Assembly (NCBI GenBank): GCA_024036415.1
Contig: JAMWET010006982.1
Coordinates: forward strand, 62,001-126,000
Direction of reading: 5' to 3'
Source: Prochilodus magdalenae
Taxonomy: Eukaryota > Chordata > Actinopteri > Characiformes > Prochilodontidae
DNA: 64,000 nt
Shown in pieces: positions 1 to 9,294 of the stretch (its first letter is position 1; every line of letters begins with the position of its first letter). The notes under the pieces are model-generated. The model worked only from the letters and a program-made list of their open reading frames with translations, was not told the origin of the DNA and made no database searches. The translations under genes and the position numbers were made by a program.

Positions 1-776
1 TCCTTTAATGCGACATGAACTGTAGCCAAAGCTCCAGCTGTTCTGCATTAGGCACATGCCCTCCCTCTCTTTCTCAAGCTATCTCTGATGTAAGGTGTGA
101 GGCACTATTTTCCTGAGCAGAAAAGCAGACTGTGGTCTCCTCCAGTCAATGAGCGACTCTTTATTCTTTTTTTAAATGTTTGGCTCTTATTTCAGATTCA
201 GAGTAAAATGAGAACTCGGTGCACTCACTCACTAGTACCAAGCCTGGTGCCTGGGGCTGAACAATACTGTGAACATCTGCATTACGGAACATTTTTATGA
301 TCTTTGAAAAGTGAAAGAAAGTGGGAAAATGACCTAGATAAACCATAATCTATCATCCAGCTAAAAACTATGCTCAAATTAGCACAACAGGAATGGAAAC
401 TGTGAGTTCAAAGGGAGATTCAAGGCAGTAGTTCAAAATGCCAGTTAGCCTGACATAACTGTGTCATTCTGTCATCGAGGTAACAAATGGTTTCCCACTT
501 TGAAGCCATGGAAATGTGTTCAAAATTAGAATTAACCACATACAATTGATGTAGTCTTTGTTCTATTCTTTACTTAACTAAGGCTACAGATGTGATTATT
601 CTTCTTTTAGAAGTATTATGTTAGTGTTTTTTTTGTCAACTGCATGTCACAAAAGATCAAAAATGCTAAAACATTTAAATATAATTCCAGTTTAATAACA
701 GCTGTCTGAATATTTTCTGAAAGATAAAATGCAATGAAAAAATAATGGGTTGGTCTTTCTGACACATGGTCTTTTC

Positions 777-843
777 CACATTAGTGAAATCTGCTGGTGA
801 AGAGGAATCTGCACATTAGTGAAAACAAGCTGGTGAAGAGGAA
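777..843. repeat. two-unit tandem duplication of about 34 bp
   Basis: The segment CACATTAGTGAAA...GCTGGTGAAGAGGAA occurs twice in a row with a few differences. It is a small local duplication inside versican intron 6 and shows no other features. Confidence 0.7.
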
Positions 844-2929
844 GCCAACTTCAGCTCCAGGCTCTGGACAGCTTTAATTCAAAGTTATTAGTTTGCTCTG
901 CACATTTCAGTCCAGGCAGGTTCTCGAACCCTGGACAAAATCAAGTAGCTGTACTTTTGTATTTAACCCTAAAGAGACTGAGGAGAGGAACAGTCCCACT
1001 TTTATTAACTTCACAATTTCAACAGCAACCTGTAAGTAGCAGCCATGCTGTGTGATTGTGTCAGTGTTTGATGGTTGAAGCAGACCATCTTCAGCTAACA
1101 GTTTCATAGCGAGTAACAACTTTAATTTACTTTGTGTTGATGTGGAGTTAGAAATCAGGTAGCGAGTATAGGTAATGTTAGCTACGAGCCAGCTGAAGTA
1201 GCTAGCATTAGCATAACTAACTAAACAGTATGATGACAAAGCTTATTTATACATCTAATCATATTCATAACCTCACAAAAAAATTCAAACAGCTTATTTC
1301 GTTCTAGGTCCAAATCTGTTTTCACCCTTCACATTTGTAATGCTGAATAAAGGCATTCTGTGGGTCTTAAAGATGGGTCTTTGATGATATGAATCAGATT
1401 GGCCTTTTATGCAAATATTCTTTATGTTTATCTGTTCATTTTGCAGTAGCAGTACTGTAAAGGCCTTTATCGCGATAATGATTAACACCCGATATATTGG
1501 GCAACCCAAGTGGTACCTGAACTCTCTTTTAACCAAACGGACCCCTGAGAGGTCTAAAATAGACCAAACAAACAAGGGGGTCACAATGTCCTGTTTGGGG
1601 TGACCCCTGGGATTCAATACTTATCACAGCAGGCTGTCATTCTGGATGAGCGCACTGCCTGGCAGGAGGCAAGTTATCTAAATTAGCCTCAGTTGAAAAG
1701 ATAGAGCCCCCCCCCAGGTCACGGGTCAGCGGAGCCGCTGATTTTGGAGTCACCACAGTTGCTCTATATGTTATTCACATGTCTGTTCTGATAAGCGTAA
1801 GTGCAAGTGACAAGAAGGAGGGAGGGCCTGAAGGCGGAAATTAGAGGTAGATGGAACGTAGCGGAAACCACCTAAGCACTTTCTCACACTGATAAATAGA
1901 GACCTGGATGGATAGAGCCCTGGGGACTTCCCCATTTTAAAGGTGCCCTGTTTTGCAGATTTAGGAAAATAAATAGTTCGAAGTTTAGACATTAGGTACG
2001 AAGTTTTAGATAGGTTTCTGTCCTATTCCTGATTGTTCTCATGACTGTGCTTGGTGGTTAAAGGGCCCTCCCAGCTAGCAAGGAACTTCCCAGAGCTTTA
2101 AGTAACATTATCTACAAGTTCTAATAAAGTTTTAGTCTAGTGGTCAAAAAACATTTTGAATATGTTTATAATATAATTTAATGTTCCTGTCAGTTTAAAT
2201 GTTAACAAGACATAACAATTTAATTGTAACATTCTGAGAATGTTGTATTAATTCTCAGCACAACATTTAGGAATTTTTTAAGGATGTCACTGAGACCTGA
2301 TATGACAGTATGTTTTTAGGGAACATTCTCATTCCTTTAGAAAAATCATTCTCAGAGCCGAAAAAAAAACTTCCTACTGAAAATAATGATGCAACACTGC
2401 ATTGCATATTCTCAGAATGTTTTTAGAACAAATCACTTTTGGGATTTCACAGCTGGTATTTCTATCATATCCCAGTTAATGGTTAACTACAAGCTAGGCA
2501 ATTGCTATGGTACACCTGGTCCATCACTCGTTCCCAAAAAACGTTATCTGAAAGACCTGTAAGTCGAGATTCTTAAAGAAGCATAAGCTGTTTAGATATA
2601 CACTCTACAGTTCTGCGGGTTTTTGTGGTTCTAGCTCAAACATTGTAGGAGGAATGTTGTATTAAAACAAAAAAATGTGGAATAATAAGAGGAAAAAGCT
2701 TAACTAGACACAGTTATTAAAGATCAATAGTCAATATCAACAGATAAGATCGATATGTCAGCCACATGTGACCATTTTATGACGAAAATCAATGGGCTGA
2801 TTAGCTTGATAAGGATTCTGAATTTTGTATATATGGATATGCACATCATAGTTATTAATTAATACTAATATTTTATATACTATTTAATAATGTCTATGCT
2901 ACACAGTATCAGGGTTCCTTAAAGGTTCT

Positions 2930-3120
2930 AGACTTCTAGGAGAAATCTTTACTTGATGTAGAACCTGTACATTGTGGGAGGTTCTTTAACCTTCAAAAGC
3001 TTCGCCAAACTTGCACATCTCATACATGCATCATTGGTTTACAGGGTCTCTTTAGAGAGTCCAGACTGTTTCTCCTATGGCATCGCTCCAACCAACCCTT
3101 TTTGGTACCTTTATTTTTAA
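2930..3120. repeat. dispersed non-autonomous repeat, copy 1
   Basis: The block at 3070-3118 (CTCCTATGGCATCGCTCCAA followed by a TTTTTGGTACCTTTATTTTTAA-like end) recurs in diverged form at 40955-41010. I recognise the motif as the end of an abundant otophysan interspersed repeat, probably a small DNA-transposon derivative. Its boundaries are approximate and the class is an inference. Confidence 0.45.
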
Positions 3121-4256
3121 GCGTGTGCGATGAGAGCAGAAGTTTAGAAATATGATTTCACTTTCCCAACCAAGCCCAAGCCGGTTTCCCAGGATACGGG
3201 CGGCAACCCAAAGTGAAATGGAGTGAGGTCAGAGGACCACTGCTCCACAGACTATTAAGACTCGTGTAAACTTTTCCAGCGCACAGCGTCTCAAACCGGA
3301 GCGAGCTCGCTCTCTCTCAATTTAACAAACAATGGCAACCATTTGGAGCACAAATAAAAAAGAGCTAAGATGTACACACAGTCTGAGCTTCTGCCTGGAT
3401 TTACTGTCACTGATGTGGGAAAGGAAGGAGTTTTATTGACGCACAGACACACATGCCAACTTGTGTGTCTGGAAGTGAGTGAGAGTGCGCACATGGGTGG
3501 GGGACTAGATTACGCACGCTTCAAGAAATGACATCAAGGAGCTGGAGGTCTGGCTAAATGGTTGTATTTCTTTCCCCAAAATCCCCCAGGTATCTATTTG
3601 CAGCCATTACATACATTCATAGAACAATCGCCACAAAATGCAAAACCACTTGTATTTCTATATTAGTCCAGCCAAGGCTGTTTTCACACTGTCTTCATTT
3701 ACTAGTGTCAGCACAGAGTTCAATTTCTTCCCTGCAATCTAAATGTAGACAGCTTTCTGACTCGCATTTGAGGAATTTCAAGTTGGGGGTGCATTTTATT
3801 TGGCTTATCCCAGTCGGAAATGATAAGAAACAAACTTAAATTAAACTCAGCGCTTCAAACCCAACACTTCAACAATGCTCAATGCCTAATTAGTCAATAA
3901 GTTGAATCAGTCTGCCTATTGAGGAGACAACCTAACCTCTGCAGAGCTGTCTGCCACAAGGAATCTAGTTTAACACCCCTAGACCTCTTCAGCCTAGGCT
4001 TAGCATGATTAGTAAATGAGCAAGTAACTGCTTTGTTTATTCTATTGGCTTTCACTCTACGTTTCTGTAACATGTTGCTTGTGTAAACTAATAAAGTGGA
4101 TGTTTCATCTGGTTCTTAGCGCAGACCATACTGGCATGTATGTAAACAGGATTATAAATGGACTGACCTTTTAAACAGCTCACATGAGCGTCTTAGTTCG
4201 ATGAATGTAAACATGAATTTAAGTGTAGTTACTGTAAAATGCATAAAGAGTTTTAC

Positions 4257-4550
4257 CTTTGAAACAGTACGCTCCAAGCTTCATGGTGGGTTCAGGGAAG
4301 CCTGTCTGGTTTCGGTAGCGATACATGGTCCGGACCCCGAGAAGACCTCTACCACACTGTAACCTGGGTATGGAGACTGGGTGGCGGGCGCTTTCATCAG
4401 AGAGCCAGCCATAGTCACAGCGATCTAGACCTTTTCTCCAGGCAGAGTGGAGCTGACCAGGGGAGGCCAGTACTGCATTCAGGTTCTCACACTCAGCTTT
4501 GGCTTCCTTGAATGACATCTTACGTGTGGTAGGAGCAAAGAACACCTCAC
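4257..4550 (-). CDS. vcan: versican exon 6: Link module 2
   Basis: This single 294-bp exon (phase 1 to 1) encodes the whole second Link module, residues about 244-341. Visible landmarks are EVFFAPTTRKMSFKEA, ECENLNA, the CDYGWLSD signature, RHPV, QCGRGLLGVRT, YRNQTGFPEP and AYCFK. Four cysteines give the expected two disulfides, and RNQTG carries an N-glycosylation sequon also found in mammalian versican. The acceptor is ATACAG above 4550. The donor is CAAAG|GTAAAA at 4256. The next exon should be a glycosaminoglycan-attachment exon or, in a V3-like splice form, the EGF exon. Neither is in the remaining 4.2 kb. Whether this is the vcana or vcanb teleost copy cannot be decided here. Confidence 0.95.
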
Positions 4551-6058
4551 CTGTATATGTACACACATATAAGAAACTATAATACTGTATATCAGCCATA
4601 TTCAGTGCATTGTACTGGACAGTCTTGTGGTTGGTCTCACCATAATATGCCTGTCCACCCTCCCCCTCCCCCCTCAAAGGTTAACTGCCCTGCATAATTT
4701 GTTCCCTAGGAGCTACAAAGGCAGGCCAATATAGATTGTTTGCTAACTGTTACAGCTAAATTGTTCTCAAAATGCAAATTAACCCTGTACCCAACCAGTT
4801 TCTTGTTCTAATAGCAAATTTATTCCAACAAAATGTAAAGATATGAGTTAAATTAATACAAGCAAATCATATAATCTATAGTAACTGCTGAATACTGTGG
4901 TATCTAGTAAGACTATGCTATAAAAAGTGCTGAAAGATTGTTAAATATTGGTGGAAAAAGTCATTTTCCACAGTATCAAACTAAATGAACTTACAACATG
5001 GCTTTGCTGCATGGTAACATTATGAAAGCCTGTTCACAATCAGTAATCAACTCATAAACATATCCAACATTGCCAATAACTGATCAGAACCTAGATTTTT
5101 TTTAACAAGCTGATGACAGCACATGCTGTAAACAAAACACTTTCACAGAGCATATAATGTTTTCCATATGCGAGCCTTGTGGTAAATGAAATGCACCAAA
5201 AACACAGTGGAGGGTGTGCATGTTTTCCCTTAGATTTGGGCGTAACTGTCAAAGGCTATAACCATGGTTTCCATAGTATTGAAGTAATTTATAGCTACGC
5301 ACAATGAACATCCACTTTCATTAAGAAATATGGCCAATTAAAAGCCACAACACACAACAGGGTGTTTCAGGAAGTGAGGCTAATTTGCCATTGCTGTTAA
5401 TTTGTCAACATTCATCTTTTTCCATACTGGGAATAGCATGTCCTCCTGTCCAAGGCAGTAAGACAACACCTGTCATCTGTCAGAATTATTTCTCTGTACT
5501 AAAACTTTAGCTTCTCTACACCAATTACCAGAGACAAATCAATCCTTTGGAAATAAGATGGGCAGCATTTGTTGACGTGCCTGCCATATATGTCCCTGTT
5601 TACACACGTCCCCAAAAAAGCAGCATAACTGTCCTTTATGGTGCCAAAAATAATTGTCAAATTCCTTGTCCAATTCTGAACATTACTTAAGTTCTTGAAC
5701 CCTCTGACCGACTTACAGTACATTTTTGGTCGATGTAACCATGTGACTGTGGTCTGAAACCACACTAAATGTGTCAGCAACGCGCCAAAAACCAACAAAT
5801 GAACTACTCTGGCTCCTCTTGCAGTACCAGCAGTCATGCCAGAAGTAATATTGTTTATTATTACATTCATTTTGGTATTCAACCGACTTTAAATGAAGTC
5901 CAAGCTCAAATGTCTGCGAGGTCATCCCTCTTTAGAATCAAAGGTTTCACCCTATCATTTTCAAAGGCAAGTCTAACTGGATGAGTTGAAGAATCTGAAC
6001 ATTGCATTTTCCCTTGAAATAAGTCATGTATGGTGATCCTTCTGTCTTGCACTCTTAC
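4551..6058 (-). other. versican intron 5 (1,508 bp), with an unrecognised open frame
   Basis: This intron lies between exons 5 and 6. On the gene strand, 5499-5882 is open for 127 codons. The frame contains a hydrophobic stretch (VHLLVFGALLTHLVWF) and then a cysteine-containing tail. I do not recognise the peptide, and no good acceptor/donor pair of matching phase was identified. It may be repeat-derived or chance. The rest of the intron is AT-rich with no visible element. Confidence 0.5.
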
Positions 6059-6186
6059 CCTCAAGCTTGTCTACGTAGCAGTACACGTCGTACTTCTCAG
6101 TGGGCTTTCGAATGCCATATGAGCGGACGCCAGCTTTTCCAGGCAAGTTCCCAGAGCAGCCAAACCTTGGTGTAGTGATGGGGTAT
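6059..6186 (-). CDS. vcan: versican exon 5: second half of Link module 1
   Basis: This 128-bp exon (phase 2 to 1) completes Link module 1. It encodes [22 protein letters not shown] and [12 protein letters not shown], supplying the third and fourth cysteines of the module. The acceptor is CTACAG directly above 6186 and the donor is GAGG|GTAAGA at 6058. Joining to exon 6 restores a glycine codon across the junction, giving KLEG then EVFF. It lacks the final human-type aspartates but keeps every structural residue I can check. Confidence 0.95.
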
Positions 6187-6810
6187 CTGTAGATCCAAAG
6201 ACAGAAATGGCCCATGATTCAGCATTCAAAGGTTAGTCTGCATTTTAAGTATGTGGACTTGTAAAGCAGCTTCACAAGCAGTGCTGTAGACTGGATACAT
6301 TTCTGCCTGATTAAATACTCAAGATGTAAACATGTAATTTGGGCGTTTCATTGTGAAATGCATTATTCCAGAGCCTTGCCAAATCTGAATGGTTCTCAGT
6401 GTTACCTTACAAGAAAGTTATTACATTAAATGGCTACATGTACACTGCCTGATTACTGGGACATCATTTTCTGAGGTAAGGCTTTGGCTTAAATCTTTTT
6501 AGAAGCCAATTTGGGAGTTAGGACAATGCTTTCAACATGGTTGTCTGAGAAGACATGCATGACCCTAGAGGAGGACAGAACACTCAGAACCTGGATGGAG
6601 TTCTGGGAGATGACTACACTTCTCGTGATAAACAGAAGAATCGAAGAACAAAAAAGAGAATGGGACAGATTCTATATCAGCTACGCTCATAATGCCATGG
6701 TTTTCCTGGATCCACACATGCCGGAACTCTATGTTTAAGAATGTACATAAACAATTGGAAATTTCCCATTGCAACATTAGCTTTAGAAGTAAACAAGCGT
6801 GAACTCTGAC
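6187..6810 (-). other. versican intron 4, with possible retrotransposon remnant at about 6510-6738 (+)
   Basis: Inside this 624-bp intron, plus-strand 6511-6738 is open and reads a charged peptide with RTWMEFWEMT and EEQKREWDRFYISY. The spacing of tryptophans and the W-x-x-F/Y end are vaguely like the C-terminus of L1-type ORF2 proteins. That resemblance is weak and based on memory only. No poly(A) tail or target duplication was seen. Confidence 0.3.
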
Positions 6811-6985
6811 CTTACTGTCTGATCTGCTATCCACCCAGCATCACATTGATCAAAGCCATCCTCAAAGGCAGCTTTCAGCTGGTCTGCTGTGGCAATGGTA
6901 GCCCCAACATTTCTGCAGGTCTCCACTGCTTCATTATAGCTCATGGTGTATCTACTGGTCTTTGCGCGGTAATGGAAAACAACAC
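6811..6985 (-). CDS. vcan: versican exon 4: first half of Link module 1
   Basis: This 175-bp exon enters in phase 1 and leaves in phase 2. It encodes [17 protein letters not shown] and continues through [16 protein letters not shown] to [14 protein letters not shown]. These are the first two cysteines of the Link (PTR) fold and the CDAGW signature. The Link module binds hyaluronan in the pericellular matrix. The acceptor TTTCCAG is above 6985 and the donor AG|GTCAGA is at 6810. The last arginine codon is split with exon 5. The length and phase match what I recall for the equivalent human VCAN exon, which supports orthology. The downstream intron (6187-6810) is 624 bp. Confidence 0.95.
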
Positions 6986-7780
6986 CTGGAAATACAAATA
7001 AACAATTGTGGAGATGTTTCCACATGAAGACTGTGTCCTGAAACACCTGAGTCACATGGGGGGAATTTTAGCATTATTGACAAGCATACAACAATCCATC
7101 AAACATGGTTTCTCCACAGATGATGTCTCTAAAGCCAGATGTTAAAAAGTAAACAGAAATTTACCCACAGTGTGAAAAAAAACTAAACATTACTGTGGGT
7201 CACTTATAAACAAATTAATAAAATGGCGAATGTTGAACTGTACCAATAACACGGATGCGTGGGTAAAGGGACATTCCGTCCAGCATAATGGTGGCTTTCA
7301 AACAGCCAGTATCTAAATGAATAATGGCTCCAATTAAAGTGGCGGGGTCTTTACAAAGAGATGGGAGGTGCCGAACTTTAAAAGCCAAAACCATCCGAAC
7401 CCAACCCAGTGCATCCTTTCTCATGACCCAACCATAAATCAGTTCCTCAGATGGGGAACGGTCTCAGGGGAGACACCACAGCAAGTCCTAGAAGAGCTAT
7501 TGGGATGAAAGAGTTTGGTGGAAAGCATTTTGCTGTTAAATGGTGTCAAGCTTTAAATTGCTGTGGGAAAGGATGACTTAACTTGGGATCTAACTGAACT
7601 GAATTAAACTAGCCTAAATTGAAATAATTGAATTGGAGCAATTTGAATAATAGACTCTAGACACATTAATAAGCCATAGATCTCATGGCAGTAGTTATGA
7701 AGATGTTTTTTGGCCTAATTATTTCTTCTAACAATACCAATTAATTTGACTACAAGATATCATTTATTATAGTGGCCTAC
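6986..7780 (-). other. versican intron 3 (795 bp)
   Basis: This intron separates the Ig and Link 1 exons. The gene-strand frame at 7215-7424 reads a non-repetitive 69-residue peptide with hydrophobic segments that I do not recognise. It has no convincing splice context and matches no versican domain. No transposon ends are visible. Confidence 0.5.
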
Positions 7781-8143
7781 CATTGACATTCAGGTTGACT
7801 GTGTCTTGAGTGTCCTCAATGCCGTACAGGACCTCACAGCGGTAAGTTCCAGCATCACTGGCCCGCAGCTTCACCACGGTCAAAGAGGCGTCGCCAACAA
7901 ACTCTGGGTGACTCGGGACGGCCACGCGGTTCCTGTAGCTTGTCCCAATTTTAATGGCACCGTTTTGGGCCACAAGTACCGTGGTCTCATCATTACCGTC
8001 TATCTTGGTCCATTTGATGCGTAGAGAGTCTGAGGAGGTGTTGCTGGGAGCTACAGTGGGCAAGGAGGAGAAGTGGCACGGCAGGACCACCTTCCCCGAA
8101 AGAGAGCCACTCACTGGCCGCATCAGCGTTAGCGAGCTAGAGG
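7781..8143 (-). CDS. vcan: versican exon 3: Ig V-type domain of G1
   Basis: This 363-bp exon (phase 1 to 1) encodes residues about 22-142. It holds the immunoglobulin V-type domain, the first part of the G1 hyaluronan-binding region. The two disulfide cysteines are visible in LPCHFSS and YRCEVLYG, the second within the DAGTYRC motif. GSLSGKVVLPC, RIKWTKI, TTVLVAQNG, VGDASLTVVKL and GIEDTQDTV are close to mammalian versican and distinguish it from aggrecan, brevican and neurocan. An N-glycosylation sequon lies in SNTSS. The acceptor is TTTCTAG at 8150-8144 and the donor is G|GTAGG at 7780. A second AG just inside the exon gives the wrong frame and was excluded. In the known family this domain also contacts link protein. 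Confidence 0.95.
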
Positions 8144-9223
8144 CTAGAAAGGAGCATAGAAACAATACATACATACATCAGGGAGGCAAAAATTATTCAG
8201 ATAAGCTGGAACAGACAAAACAATCGCAAGTAGAGATATTACTAAAAGTAACATTACCAAAAATCTATGTTTATTGAATGTTTCACATGCTATGCAGCAC
8301 TAAATTCAACAAAACAAGGTTAATTAGGCTCAATTTAATAAAACATCAGTGTAGTTTATCAGTGTTCCTTCTGTCATGACATAATATGACGTATCACAAT
8401 ACCACGTCATATTGCCCCACCCCTAAAAATTGTCGTACATGCATAGCCTGGGTAAACCTATAATGACAGACCCTTGATGGTCATTTACATGTACATGGAT
8501 ACTACCTGCACTGTCATGACCCAAATAACAAAGACATGTAAAGCATACAAGCATTAGCATGTGTTGAGAAGAGGCAAGCAAAAGGCCTACTTTTCCCTCT
8601 TATAGCCAGCTAGCTAGAAAGCAACAGAGGATCCCAGTGGGAAGTCGCGGCTGCTGTGAAAAGAACTGATAAGAGGCCAATTCGCAATTTGCTGTCAATG
8701 AACACCCAACTTCAAACCAGAAAACGCCTCCATTACCAAATACCATCCAGGGTTAGACACCCTACATGTTTCAGTGGAAATGAATGAATTGAGTCATCAT
8801 TGCTTAGACAGCAGTGAACCAGAGAATCCTCTGAGCAGCAATGTGAGGAATGCTCTGGACAGGTGGGATGACCCCCGTGGGTCTGTATACACCTCAGTGT
8901 GTGGAGGGTCTTTCTAAGTGAAGACGTGAAGCCATCTGTTTCAGCAGACACACACAGTTTCCTAATTAAAAGGTCTGGGTCCTGGGAAAATCACTCAGGA
9001 ACACATTAAGACTAAGAGACAAGGCTTGCTCTGCAGGGAACATGCATAGATGCTCATGAACTGTATGTATGAAGGATACCACCCCCCACACACACACACA
9101 CACACACACACTGCATACCCCCTCCCCACCCCCCAGCCACTACCCAGTCTTAACAACTGAATCACAGACGGCTGTGTCTGAAGTGAAATGCCAAATGTAT
9201 TACAAGCCAAAAGCACAACTTAC
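8144..9223 (-). other. versican intron 2 (1,080 bp)
   Basis: This intron separates the signal-peptide and Ig exons. It contains an (AC)n microsatellite at about 9088-9112, followed on the plus strand by C-rich sequence. I see nothing else recognisable in it. Confidence 0.6.
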
Positions 9224-9294
9224 CAACTGCGTGGGATGTGTGACACATGCAGAACAGCCACAGTATATGTTTTATATTCAGTAACATCTTCCGT
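9224..9294 (-). CDS. vcan: versican exon 2: start codon and signal peptide
   Basis: This is the first coding exon of versican, the large hyaluronan-binding chondroitin-sulfate proteoglycan of the extracellular matrix. Coding starts at the ATG at 9287-9285 and gives 21 codons plus one base (phase 1). The peptide begins MLLNIKHILWLF and ends near SHAV: a short basic start, a hydrophobic core and a small-residue cleavage region, so it is a secretory signal peptide. The pattern closely resembles the versican leader of mammals. The acceptor CTCTAG just above 9294 follows a strong pyrimidine tract (plus-strand 9301-9335 is purine-rich). Seven untranslated bases precede the ATG, whose -3 base is A. 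The donor is G|GTAAGT at 9223. The first exon must be non-coding and lies at higher coordinates. Confidence 0.9.

Larger units (their letters stand above)
1..4256 (-). other. versican intron 6, 5' part (runs off the window)
   Basis: This is non-coding sequence 3' of exon 6 on the gene strand. I searched the minus strand for a long acidic, Ser/Thr-rich frame with SG dipeptides, as expected of a GAG-attachment exon, and for EGF or C-type lectin cysteine patterns. None is present. The stretch holds a short tandem duplication near 777-843, repeat-like sequence at about 2160-2460, and a dispersed-repeat end at about 2930-3120. The rest is AT-rich unique sequence. Confidence 0.6.

Noticed and set aside
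907..1239. Next versican exon on the minus strand
   Set aside because: The peptide has no Ser-Gly attachment pattern, no EGF or lectin cysteines, and no matching splice phase.
8141..8143. Alternative acceptor a few bases inside exon 3
   Set aside because: Using the second TCTAG would shift the frame and meet a stop. The outer AG restores the frame from exon 2.
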